From: Flammeovirgaceae bacterium
Lineage (GTDB): Bacteria; Bacteroidota; Bacteroidia; Cytophagales; Cyclobacteriaceae
Length of the DNA: 41,638 nt
Direction: 5' to 3'
Assembly (NCBI GenBank): GCA_021298355.1
Contig: JAJTEH010000027.1
Coordinates: 1-41,638 of the forward strand
This document shows positions 32,951 to 41,576 of the stretch, piece by piece (position 1 is the first letter of the stretch; each line of letters begins with the position of its first letter). Position numbers and translations under genes: made by a program. The notes under the pieces were generated by a model. That model made no database searches, had not been told where the DNA came from, and worked only from the letters and a program-made list of their open reading frames with translations.

Positions 32951-32966
32951 TCCGTACAAGTACGGA
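32951..32966. promoter_or_regulatory. Perfect 7-2-7 palindrome, possible response-regulator operator
   Basis: TCCGTAC, AA, GTACGGA is a perfect inverted repeat of two heptamers with a 2-base centre. NarL-type regulators bind 7-2-7 sites, and the gene immediately next door (32969-33571) encodes a NarL/LuxR-type regulator. The centre is about 68 bases upstream of the predicted start of the secreted protein transcript. It could instead be a hairpin after the regulator stop, but no T-run follows. Confidence 0.5.
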
Positions 32967-32968
32967 AT

Positions 32969-33571
32969 TTAAGGCATTAAATGATGCTCATATGCGAATT
33001 TTACCAGTCCGACAAGCGTTGTGGCGTTTGCTTTTTTATAAAGATTCTTTCGGTACGTTTCCACTGTTCGTTCGCTTAAAAACAAAGTGTCTGCAATTTG
33101 TTTATTACTTTTCTCCTTCAAAATTAATTGTAATACCTGAAATTCCCGCTCGGATAATTTTATGGGCGTATCTTCTTGTATAAGTTTACTGCTGATTTCT
33201 GCGCTGTAATAATTTAATCCTTTGCCAATTTTCTCAAGTGCCAATGCTAATTCCTGGCGCGACACAGACTTAATCAAAAATCCATTTACACCCGCCTGAA
33301 TTGCCTGTTGCACAATAGGAGTTTCATCGTGCATGCTTAACAATAAAACTTTTAACAAAGGCTGAATAGCTTTTGCTTTTTTACAAACTTCTATTCCGTT
33401 TGTATCCGGCATTTGATAATCTGTAATAAGCAAATCGATTTCGTTTTGTTGTAAGAACTGAAAAAGCTGATTTGCTTCTGTAAAAATACTAACGACTTCG
33501 TGTTGTGGCTCCAGTAAATTACGAATGCCTTCAACTACTATCCGATGATCATCTAGTAAAGCAATTTTCAT
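32969..33571 (-). CDS. NarL/FixJ-family response regulator with LuxR-type HTH
   Basis: 200 residues. The receiver domain has the acidic pair D7-D8 in ALLDDHRIVVEGI, the phosphoacceptor D51 in DLLITDYQMPDTNG, a Ser at the switch position in LLLSMHDE, and the conserved Lys in GFLIKSVSRQEL. The C-terminal DNA-binding domain has LSEREFQVLQLILKEKSNKQ and FLSERTVETYRKNLYKKANA. It follows the TPR kinase gene by 11 bases on the same strand, so the two are a pair. That kinase is frameshifted, which would leave this regulator without its normal phosphate donor unless the assembly is wrong. Confidence 0.93.
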   Translation of the reverse strand: MKIALLDDHRIVVEGIRNLLEPQHEVVSIFTEANQLFQFLQQNEIDLLITDYQMPDTNGIEVCKKAKAIQPLLKVLLLSMHDETPIVQQAIQAGVNGFLIKSVSRQELALALEKIGKGLNYYSAEISSKLIQEDTPIKLSEREFQVLQLILKEKSNKQIADTLFLSERTVETYRKNLYKKANATTLVGLVKFAYEHHLMP

Positions 33572-33582
33572 AATCTGGATTT

Positions 33583-35320
33583 TTAAACTTCTTTAAAAAA
33601 AAATTCAAGCGTGAAAGTTGTTCCAGCTGGAGATGAGTCTACATTAAACTGACCTTGTACCATTTGAATTCGCGATATCATATTTTTCCAACCATTGCCA
33701 TTACTTTTCTCCGCCTCCTCTATTTGAAATTCTTTTCCATTATCTTCAATCATTAGGTTGTATTTTCCGTCTTCGAAAGATAGGGTGATAAAAATTTCAT
33801 TTGCTTCAGCGTGTTTAATACAATTGTTTATCCATTCTTGTATAATGCGATACAAAGCTGTTTCTTCTTCCTCCGTTAATCGTTTTGCCTGCGTTAAATC
33901 ATTGATGTGAATAGATATGTGGATGGTTTGTTTTATTCTATCACTTAACTCTTGCAAAGCTTTTCCAAGTCCGAATAGCTGAAGAGAAGTTGGCATCATG
34001 TTAAATGAAATCTTTCTGATTTCCTGATGCATTTCGTTTAAAATAACATCAGCTTGTTTTTGCACAGAATCTTTAGCTTGATTGATGATCATTTTTACAG
34101 ATGAGATGTATTGCCCGAGTCCATCGTGTAAATCTTTTGCAACACGGCTTCTCTCCTTCTCTTGCGATTGGATTAAAGCTGATGTAAGTTGGTTCTTTTT
34201 TTTCTGTTTCGTATTGGGTTTCTATAGTTGCTATTTGCTTGGTTTTTTCTAGCTGAAAAATACTATCTTCTAAAATTTCAGCTTGTTCAACATACGCAAG
34301 CGAAGTTTTATAATCGTGTTGAGCTTCCGCAATTTTTGCCAACAGATGCAAAGCCTGCATTTGTTGTTCTTTTATTCCACTTGCCTTGGCTAAGGTGTAT
34401 GCTTCTTCTGCCAGTTTTTTTGCATCATCATACACTTTTTGTTTGGCGTAAATTCCGGCTAAATGTATTAAAGAGAAAGACAACTCTTTATTGCTTTGAA
34501 ACTCCTTTTGTATTTGTATGGCTCTCTTAAAATAATCAATGGCCTGCGCATAATTTTTTAATGTGTCGTGCGCAATAGCTGCGTTAGATAATGCAATGGG
34601 TAAAAATTGCCGGATTTTTTGTTCTTCGAAATAAGCAATAGCTTGTTGCGAATACAGAAGCGAACTATCATACTTTTTTATGTATAGATAAATCGAGCCG
34701 AGGTTAGACTGGCAAGCCGCGGCACCAAATTGATTTCCTGTAGTTCGATATAGATCGGAAGCGCGTTTGTAATAGGTTATCGCTTTTGCATATTCCTTTT
34801 GTGCTTTATGCACAATGCCAATGTTAACCCAAACACCTGCTATTTTTTCTAACTCATTTTGCTTTTCATAAATTCTTCTGGCTTTGTCGTAATACGTTAA
34901 TGCTTCCGCCTGATTACCTAACTCATCTTGAATGATACCCAGATTATTGTATGAATCTGCAACTTTGATAGGTTGCTTTTCATTATCTCTTAACGCTAGG
35001 GTTTGTGATTCATACACTAACGCTTCTTTGTAATCGCCTTGTGCCTGATATGTTATACCCACTGCATGTAAGGAATTGGCACGTAAAGAATCATTATTAA
35101 TTTGCTCTGCTAATTCAATAGCTTTTTTCCCGAATGTTCTAGCCGAATCTGCATTTCTAAATTTGTATTCCCAACATAACTCTGTGTAAGCCTGAATTTG
35201 TAAAATTTTATTATCACTTCGCACTAAACTTTTTAAACTATCGATATCGCCAGTTTGCGCATAGGTATAGGCCGGCAAACACCAAATTAAAAGGAATAAT
35301 AAAGGATTAGTTTTAGACAA
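33583..35320 (-). pseudogene. TPR-containing sensor histidine kinase, frameshifted and apparently missing its membrane span
   Basis: The 5' frame (from ATG at 35320) has a signal peptide (PLLFLLIWCLPAYTYAQ), then about eight TPR repeats and IATIETQYETEKK, and loses sense at an A8 run (34196-34203 on the plus strand as T8). The kinase then reads in the next frame: NQLTSALIQSQEKERSR, the HisKA_3 H-box AKDLHDGLGQYISSVK (His codon at 34126-34128), N-box EWINNCIKHAEA, and EDNGKEF to a stop at 33583. A periplasmic TPR sensor should connect to the kinase through a transmembrane helix, and relatives have one right at this junction. None is present in any frame, so probably a few dozen codons are deleted. 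A one-base slip in the A-run alone would not restore a membrane span. Confidence 0.8.
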
Positions 35321-35394
35321 GGGAGTGCTAAACTTTGGTTAGGTATTGAAAGATAAGAACCAATCGTATTTAATCAAAAAAAATTGATGGTCAA

Positions 35395-37857
35395 TTAGTT
35401 TTCCCAATCGAACTCTTCTTCGGTTAACTCAATTTCTTTTTTCTTTTTTTCACCTTTTAATTTAAAGGCATCTTTTAACTCTTTCACTTCTTTCTTTAAA
35501 TCATCGGCTAATTTTTTTCTTACTGCGGCTGCATCGTATTGCACCTGGTAATTTTCGGTTGTGCCTGTAATCTTTAAAAATATTTTTGTGCGCCCTTCCA
35601 TTTCTTCGATAGCTGAGCCGGCCTCATCAACATTAATTTTTCTTTTGTTACGCAAAGGCGCTACTACCCTGTAATTAATTTGCTGATCGAACGTGTGCGT
35701 ACCACTTAATGTTAATACCGCAACATTACTTGTTATTTCCATTTGCGGTATGTAGATGGTTTTGTTTTCGATATGAATATCATTTTTTAATTCAGCGAAT
35801 TTTAAATGATGCAAACCATCTTCATCCAGGTATTTATTTAAAGCTTGTATGGGTTCGAATTCTTTTAAAGCTCCTTGTTTAATATTGGCTTTTACATCAG
35901 CTATTAACGTTTCTGATTTTGTTTTTAACGTTGGCGTTAAACTCATTTCAAAATCAACTTGTGCCGTAAGTCTTCCTTCTACATGTTTGGCTTGCAAAAA
36001 ATTCTGATTGAAATTATCGAGTACATCAAATAAAGTATCTATCTTAATATTTTTCAGTAAAGTTTGTGCACTAACTTCAATGGATTCGCTATTCGTAGCA
36101 TCCATAATAGCTGATAATTTTAAATCGCCTCCCATGGTTTCAACTTTTAAATCTCGCGAAATCGCGGTTTGGTTTTTAATAAGTATATCACCTTTTAAAT
36201 TTTTTCCATTAAACTTTTTATAGTTTAATTGCCCAACATCGCAAGTAAAATTTAAAAACAAATCCTTAGATATGGAAAAACGAAAATCGTCTGTTTTTTC
36301 TTCCGTAAATAGTAAATCGAATAGTTCGCTGAGGTTTAATTTTTCCGCTTTTAAATCTGCTTCAATAGCCACTGGTTGGTTTTCTAACGCCAGAAAGGCC
36401 AAAGCATTTTTAAAAAATCCATTCATCAGAATATCACTTTCGTTAATCTGCACACTAACATTACTCAAGGCCAAATCGTTTTTATTGAATTGAAGATTAC
36501 CATTTACGTTTTTAAACATTACATTTTTATTTCCATATTCAAATGCTATGTTTTGTAAGGTAACTGAGCCTCTGGCCGAAGTATTACGTATAGTTGAACG
36601 TGATTGTAAATCCTTGATTTTACCTTCGAAAGCGATATCCGCTTCTACAAAACCTTCCGCCAGTGTGATGGTATCGCCCGGTAAAAAGCCGGATAGAAAA
36701 CTAAAGGGTATAGTTCCTTTACAATCGGTGATAATTTCCGGATTCTCAAAATTTTTCAGGATCAGTTTTCCTGTTAATGGTTTTTCTTCTAATTCTGCTT
36801 CAACATTATTCAATACCAATACATATTCGCTTACCTGATTAATAGATGAACTTGCCAAAGAACCTTCGAGGTTAACTTTAATTGCTTTTAAGTTGCTGGT
36901 TGGCTCAAACAAAGTAGCGTTCTTTAATCCAAAACTTAGTGAAATCCCGGGGCTTTCTGTTTCGCTTATTTTACCTTCGAGTTTACCTTCGAAATAAACC
37001 TGGCCTTCGCTTTGGTATGATTTTAATTTTGAGTTGAGTTTTTCGGGAAGTATAGAGACTAACGTAAGCCAATTTGTTTCTTTACCTTTTACATTAAGTT
37101 TGATGGATGACGTTTCACTCCAATTGTATTGTCCTTCGGTTACAAAAACAGACTGATCTATGGTGAACTCCGTTTGTCCCCAATTGAATTTTTTTAACTC
37201 ATCGAAATATTCCAGTTTGGCATTGATTGAAATATCTTTTTTTGCTAACCATTTTTCTTGTTGAATGGTTAGGCGATCCATGTATACATCGCCTGCTAAA
37301 TCTATTGAAGTAAGGTTTTGTCGAGATGTTAGTTGCGCTTTGAGTTGGTCGCTTACCAAATTAAATGTGTACTCGCTTTTTTCATCTTGCCAGTTAAGTT
37401 CAATACTTTTTAAAACAATATTTTCGAGCGAAAAGGCAGACGATGCATTGCCTGTGTTTTCTTTAAAGATGGTGTAATTGTTTCTGCCTCGCTTATCTAC
37501 AATAAAATTTCCGTTTGCATGTTTAATGGTTAACCCTTTGATGCGGTAATTCCCTCGCCATAAATCTGAAAGATTTAATTGAAAGGAAATGCTTTGCGCG
37601 GTAAGCAAATCGTTTTTTGCTTCGAAGCTGTCTTCAACCCGAACATCTTTACATACAATGCTGATGTTGGGGAAATCATCGAGAAAAGTAAGTTCGATTG
37701 TTTTGGCTTGTACAGGTGTGGCCAATTGTTCGTTTACCGAGTTTACAAACCAATTGATTACTTTATCCTGATTAAAATAAATCCACGTTGCCGCTATTCC
37801 TACAAGCAACAAAATAGATAGACATATCCAACCCAGTATTTTAAAAAATTTCTTCAA
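35395..37857 (-). CDS. AsmA-family protein
   Basis: 820-residue protein with one N-terminal membrane anchor (ILGWICLSILLLVGIAATWI) and a large periplasmic part of long beta-strand repeats: VKDVRVEDSF-type and LSDLWRGNYRIKGLTIKHAN near the N-terminus, and repeated modules with GNLQFNKNDLALSNVSVQIN and GDLKLSAIMDATNSE. The C-terminus is Lys/Glu-rich. AsmA proteins belong to the bridge-like group that may carry lipids between membranes or affect outer-membrane assembly. The gene stands alone, with 74 bases before the kinase gene downstream. The exact function in Bacteroidota is not established. Confidence 0.84.
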   Translation of the reverse strand: MKKFFKILGWICLSILLLVGIAATWIYFNQDKVINWFVNSVNEQLATPVQAKTIELTFLDDFPNISIVCKDVRVEDSFEAKNDLLTAQSISFQLNLSDLWRGNYRIKGLTIKHANGNFIVDKRGRNNYTIFKENTGNASSAFSLENIVLKSIELNWQDEKSEYTFNLVSDQLKAQLTSRQNLTSIDLAGDVYMDRLTIQQEKWLAKKDISINAKLEYFDELKKFNWGQTEFTIDQSVFVTEGQYNWSETSSIKLNVKGKETNWLTLVSILPEKLNSKLKSYQSEGQVYFEGKLEGKISETESPGISLSFGLKNATLFEPTSNLKAIKVNLEGSLASSSINQVSEYVLVLNNVEAELEEKPLTGKLILKNFENPEIITDCKGTIPFSFLSGFLPGDTITLAEGFVEADIAFEGKIKDLQSRSTIRNTSARGSVTLQNIAFEYGNKNVMFKNVNGNLQFNKNDLALSNVSVQINESDILMNGFFKNALAFLALENQPVAIEADLKAEKLNLSELFDLLFTEEKTDDFRFSISKDLFLNFTCDVGQLNYKKFNGKNLKGDILIKNQTAISRDLKVETMGGDLKLSAIMDATNSESIEVSAQTLLKNIKIDTLFDVLDNFNQNFLQAKHVEGRLTAQVDFEMSLTPTLKTKSETLIADVKANIKQGALKEFEPIQALNKYLDEDGLHHLKFAELKNDIHIENKTIYIPQMEITSNVAVLTLSGTHTFDQQINYRVVAPLRNKRKINVDEAGSAIEEMEGRTKIFLKITGTTENYQVQYDAAAVRKKLADDLKKEVKELKDAFKLKGEKKKKEIELTEEEFDWEN

Positions 37858-38160
37858 GTACTTTAGTTTAAAAAATGGTTATGCAATTTAACAGAAATAG
37901 ACATTAGATTTTAGACTGATGTTTCGCAAGTGCCTAGTTGGTTTTTCGAAATAAAGCCTCTCCCCATATTTTAGTGTTTTACTACTTAAACCATTTCTCA
38001 CCCCTCTCATTCGGAGAGGGGAAAGTTAAAGCGTTCTTACATTTTAAATTTCTTTTAGTTAGCATCTTGTTTGTTTTTCTATGCAATGAAGAACCAATGT
38101 TGAAGGAGATAGAATTTAGTATGCCAAGTTGTGAATACTTGTAAGAGTGGCTAAAAATAA
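37858..38160. other. Intergenic region with one short palindrome
   Basis: About 300 bases between the AsmA gene and the tRNA terminator. Apart from the GC-rich palindrome at 38001-38021 I see no convincing gene. Short open frames here are not supported by any familiar motif. Confidence 0.55.
38001..38021. repeat. GC-rich palindrome, REP-like
   Basis: CCCCTCTC at 38001-38008 pairs perfectly with GAGAGGGG at 38014-38021 around ATTCG. This kind of element is scattered in many copies in Bacteroidota genomes between genes. Only one copy is visible in this window, so calling it interspersed is from general knowledge. Confidence 0.5.
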
Positions 38161-38189
38161 AAAAAGCCCCAACATTGTTGAGGCTTTTA
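38161..38189 (-). terminator. Intrinsic terminator of the tRNA-Val transcript
   Basis: AAAAGCCCCAAC and GTTGAGGCTTTT flank a short loop with one mismatch. On the minus strand the stem is followed by a long T-rich tract, directly after the tRNA 3' end, so it is a good factor-independent terminator. Confidence 0.8.
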
Positions 38190-38190
38190 G

Positions 38191-38265
38191 TGGGAGCTGA
38201 GGGATTCGAACCCCCGACCCTCTGCTTGTAAGGCAGATGCTCTGAACCAGCTGAGCTAAGCTCCC
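38191..38265 (-). tRNA. tRNA-Val (anticodon UAC)
   Basis: 75 bases without an encoded CCA. On the minus strand the acceptor stem is GGGAGCT with AGCTCCC, the discriminator is A, the D arm contains AGCTCAGCTGGTT, the anticodon loop is CTTACAA (TAC reads GUA), and the T arm has GGGGGTTCGAATCCCTC. It is followed closely by a terminator hairpin. The overlapping minus-strand frame at 37982-38284 is a shadow and not a gene. Confidence 0.97.
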
Positions 38266-38345
38266 GTTTGATTTGGGACTGCAAAACTATAAGAGATTTT
38301 CATTTACACAAAAAATATCTCTATCTAACCTTAAAAATTATTTGT

Positions 38346-39692
38346 TTAAGCCTTCTCAGTCCTTAAAATTCTATATTTCTGCACAATTTCTTCAAAATTA
38401 AGGCTTTGCCAGCTTGTTGCTATGCCTGGTTTACACATTACTTCATCCATTATCTTCTTCTGAATTTGTCCGTTTCGGTAGGCTTCGCTGTACCTGATTT
38501 GCTCATAAAATGTTACCATCGAGTATAGGGGAATCCAATCGTTCGGATATAAACTGTGCAAGTGGGCTTCAATCTTCTTTCGCAACAAAAAATCAGCATC
38601 GGCTACCAAATCGCGCATTTCAATAAAGTTATCCAAAGCCAATTGGGCTATGGCATCGCCATCGGGTTTGCGTAGGTTTTGGTATTCGGGTAACACGAGA
38701 TCCCAATTGTCGGCATGTTTATCGAGTAACTCATTCAATCTTCTGCAATCTTCAAAGCCGGCATTCATCCCTTGTCCGTAGAATGGAACAATGGCATGTG
38801 CCGCATCACCAATTAAGATAGTTTTATTTTTTACCCACGGATAACATTTAACCGTTACCAAAGAAGAAACAGGATTGCGTTTGTATTCTTCCAGCAAATG
38901 AGGCATCAATGCCTGCGCATCCGGAAAAACAGTAGAAAAGAAATCTAAAATTTGTTGATCGGTTTGTAAAGATTGAAAGGACACCGGACCTTCAAATGGA
39001 AAAAATAACGTACAGGTAAAGGTTGCATCCGGGTTAGGCAAAGCGATAAGCATATAACTTTCGCGAGGCCAGATGTGCAAAGCATTTTTCTCCATCAGAA
39101 ATTCTCCTGATTGCCCTGCAGGTATGCTTAATTCTTTATACCCATGCTCTATATAGAATTGCTGGTAATCGAACCGATCTGAAATTCTGAAGGCATCGCG
39201 AATGGCCGAGAAGGCACCATCGGCACCTATAATCAAATCAAAACTTTCTTGTTTTTGTTTTTCATATACGGTAAACGTGATGGATGTTTTTTCTAAATCC
39301 GTATATTCAATTTTATGATCGAAGAAAAATTTAGCGCCTGCTGTTTCTGCTTCGTTAATCAACGCTAGGTTAAGAGCACCTCTTGATATTGAGTTGATGT
39401 ATTGACCTTCCTTACCATAGGCCTGATACCTTAATTCGCTTTGTTGGCTGTGCATCATGCGCCCATGCATAGGAATGGCGATTTGTTTTAACGTTTCTGC
39501 CAGCCCCACTTCTTCTAACGCCTTTATGCCGCGGTTGCTTAACGCCAGGTTGATAGACCGGCCACCTACATAACCTTTTGCGCGCATGTCGCCACGTCTT
39601 TCAAAAACACTTACTTCGTACTTTCTTTTTCGCAGATAAATGGCCAGTAAAGAACCAACCAGTCCGGCACCAGCAATGGCAATTTTCTTCAT
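38346..39692 (-). CDS. kmo: Kynurenine 3-monooxygenase
   Basis: FAD and NADPH-dependent hydroxylation of L-kynurenine to 3-hydroxykynurenine, 448 residues. FAD motifs are IAGAGLVGSLLAIYLRKR (residues 5-22), RSINLALSNRGIKAL, DLIIGADGAFSAIRDAF, and ILIGDAAHAIVPFYGQGMN. Substrate-site-like residues lie in HIWPRESYMLIALPN. It lacks the C-terminal membrane segment of the eukaryotic enzyme. It is the last gene of a kynurenine operon, four bases after kynU. Confidence 0.94.
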   Translation of the reverse strand: MKKIAIAGAGLVGSLLAIYLRKRKYEVSVFERRGDMRAKGYVGGRSINLALSNRGIKALEEVGLAETLKQIAIPMHGRMMHSQQSELRYQAYGKEGQYINSISRGALNLALINEAETAGAKFFFDHKIEYTDLEKTSITFTVYEKQKQESFDLIIGADGAFSAIRDAFRISDRFDYQQFYIEHGYKELSIPAGQSGEFLMEKNALHIWPRESYMLIALPNPDATFTCTLFFPFEGPVSFQSLQTDQQILDFFSTVFPDAQALMPHLLEEYKRNPVSSLVTVKCYPWVKNKTILIGDAAHAIVPFYGQGMNAGFEDCRRLNELLDKHADNWDLVLPEYQNLRKPDGDAIAQLALDNFIEMRDLVADADFLLRKKIEAHLHSLYPNDWIPLYSMVTFYEQIRYSEAYRNGQIQKKIMDEVMCKPGIATSWQSLNFEEIVQKYRILRTEKA

Positions 39693-39696
39693 GAGA

Positions 39697-40962
39697 TTAC
39701 TTTAAGGCTTTACTAAATTGTTGGATAAAGATAAACACATCGGTAAACGTGTTATACAGTGGCACAGGCGCTACCCGAATTACACCAGGCTCGCGCCAAT
39801 CGGCCACGATACCCGCCTTACTTAGTTTAGTGAATACCTCTTTTCCTTTTTCAACCATATAGATAGAAAGTTGGCAACCTCTTTCTTTTGGATTTTGAGG
39901 TGTTAAAATTTTAAATGTTTTGCCATAGCCGGGTAATGCCTTTAAGCCTTCGTATAAATACCCTGTAAGTTGTTCGCTTTTCTTTCTTAGGTTTTGGATA
40001 CCGGCTTCATCAAAAATTTGTAACGAAGCAAGATGCGCTGCACCTTGCAATACCGGAAAGTTAGAAAGTTGCCAGCCATCGGCACCGGGCATGGGCACAA
40101 AACCTTTTTTCATCTGAAATCTCTCTTTTTCGTGGTGCCCCCACCAACCTGCCATGCGGGGCAGGTTACTGTTATGATGTTTTTCATGAACAAAAACTCC
40201 GGCTACTCCACCTGCTCCAGAATTTAAGTATTTATAACTGCACCATACGGCAAAGTCTACATTGTGTTTATGCAATTGCAAAGGAACGTTGCCAATAGCG
40301 TGGGCACAGTCAAAACCGGCATAAGCGCCTACTTCGTGGGCAGCTTGTGTAATTTTTTTGATGTCGAATAACTGACCTGTATAATATTGAACTGCGCCTA
40401 TCATCACCAAAGCAAGAGCATCGCCTTGTTCTTTGATAGCAGCAACGATGTCAGAAGTTCGCAAAACATCTTCACCTTCGCGGGGTTTTAATTCGATTAA
40501 AGAAGTTTCGGGGTTGAGACCGTGTAAATTTAGTTGCGACTCAAAAGCATATTGATCAGATGAAAAAGCTCCTGCCTCAGCTATAATTTTATACCGTGTG
40601 GCGGTTGGTCTGTAAAAAGTGGTGAGCATCAGGTGCAGGTTAACGGTGAGTTGATTCATCGCTACTACTTCTGCCGGTTTTGCACCAACTAACTTGGCTA
40701 AAGATTTCTTGCTGAAATGGTGGTAATACAACCACGGTCTTTTTGCATGTAGATGTGCTTCCACACCGAGCGTTGCCCAATCCTTTAATTCTTGTTGTAT
40801 AAATTTTTGAGTAGATAGAGGTTGTAAACCCAAAGAGTTACCTGTAAAATAAACAACTTCCTTTCCTTTCATTTTCGGAATGTAAAATTGCTTTCTGAAT
40901 TTTTTAAGAGAATCGCGCTTATCTAAAGCAAGCGCTACTTTTTGCGTTAGTTGTTCTTGCAT
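39697..40962 (-). CDS. kynU: Kynureninase
   Basis: PLP enzyme that cleaves 3-hydroxykynurenine (or kynurenine) to 3-hydroxyanthranilate (or anthranilate) and alanine, 421 residues. Marks are VVYFTGNSLGLQPLS near the N-terminus, MNQLTVNLHLMLTTFY, the PLP-contacting DCAHAIGNVPLQLH, and the Schiff-base lysine in AVWCSYKYLNSGAGG. The C-terminal part holds GIVADWREPGVIRVAPVPLY. It sits between haoA and kmo with gaps of 12 and four bases, so the three act in sequence. Confidence 0.95.
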   Translation of the reverse strand: MQEQLTQKVALALDKRDSLKKFRKQFYIPKMKGKEVVYFTGNSLGLQPLSTQKFIQQELKDWATLGVEAHLHAKRPWLYYHHFSKKSLAKLVGAKPAEVVAMNQLTVNLHLMLTTFYRPTATRYKIIAEAGAFSSDQYAFESQLNLHGLNPETSLIELKPREGEDVLRTSDIVAAIKEQGDALALVMIGAVQYYTGQLFDIKKITQAAHEVGAYAGFDCAHAIGNVPLQLHKHNVDFAVWCSYKYLNSGAGGVAGVFVHEKHHNSNLPRMAGWWGHHEKERFQMKKGFVPMPGADGWQLSNFPVLQGAAHLASLQIFDEAGIQNLRKKSEQLTGYLYEGLKALPGYGKTFKILTPQNPKERGCQLSIYMVEKGKEVFTKLSKAGIVADWREPGVIRVAPVPLYNTFTDVFIFIQQFSKALK

Positions 40963-40974
40963 CTTATTATTTCA

Positions 40975-41505
40975 TTACACAAATCTCGGATCGCTTTCCA
41001 TTACCGTTCCACATTTTTTGCAAGTACGCATCGTTTCAGAACCGTAAAATTCGCGGAAGCGCGGAATAAAATCTTTCTCAATGTTTTCTAAATGGAAAAT
41101 ATATTCGTGCAATTTGTTGTTGCAGTTTTCGCAATACCATTGTAAGCCATCCATCATGGTTGCATCTTGTCGCTTGAGTTCGATAACAAGACCGATGGAG
41201 TTAGGCGTGCGAATAGGCGAATGAGGAACCCTTGCCGGCAATAAAAACATTTCGCCTTGCTTAATGGGTATGGCTACAGCTTTTCCTTCATCCTGAATTT
41301 TTACGGTGATATCGCCTTCGAGTTGGTAATACAATTCTTCGGTTTCGTTATAATGATAATCTTTGCGCGCGTTGGGGCCGGCCACAATCATCACGATATA
41401 ATCTCCCGCATCGGCATACAAATTTTTATTGGCAACAGGAGGCTTCAGCAAGTGGCGGTTTTCATCAATCCATTGCTGAAGATTAAAGGGTTTGCGAATA
41501 GCCAT
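40975..41505 (-). CDS. haoA: 3-hydroxyanthranilate 3,4-dioxygenase
   Basis: Fe(II) cupin dioxygenase that opens 3-hydroxyanthranilate to 2-amino-3-carboxymuconate semialdehyde, 176 residues. The iron ligands lie in DYHYNETEELYYQLEGD (His and Glu) and in PARVPHSPIR (His). The C-terminal rubredoxin-like site is YCENCNNKL with CKKCG, as in bacterial enzymes. As first gene of the minus-strand kynurenine operon it gives either tryptophan breakdown or, with quinolinate phosphoribosyltransferase elsewhere, NAD synthesis. Tryptophan dioxygenase and the formamidase are not in the window. Confidence 0.95.
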   Translation of the reverse strand: MAIRKPFNLQQWIDENRHLLKPPVANKNLYADAGDYIVMIVAGPNARKDYHYNETEELYYQLEGDITVKIQDEGKAVAIPIKQGEMFLLPARVPHSPIRTPNSIGLVIELKRQDATMMDGLQWYCENCNNKLHEYIFHLENIEKDFIPRFREFYGSETMRTCKKCGTVMESDPRFV

Positions 41506-41520
41506 AACGAATTATTTGTT

Positions 41521-41528
41521 TAGGTTTG
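41521..41528 (+). promoter_or_regulatory. Possible -7 box for the SDR gene
   Basis: TAGGTTTG matches TAnnTTTG exactly. The start would be near 41535, with a leader of about 42 bases. A TTTG at 41491-41494 is 26 bases upstream, longer than the usual spacing, so the pair is uncertain. Confidence 0.35.
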
Positions 41529-41576
41529 CTAAGGTAAGCACTGCATTTATTTATTTAAACAATTATTGCCATTGTT

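Noticed and set aside
34196-34203. Programmed slippage at the A8 run as the full explanation for the kinase frameshift
   Set aside because: A slip would join the frames but still leave a periplasmic sensor with no membrane helix before the kinase.
37982-38284. Minus-strand open frame of 100 codons
   Set aside because: It runs through the tRNA-Val gene and its terminator, so it is a chance frame.
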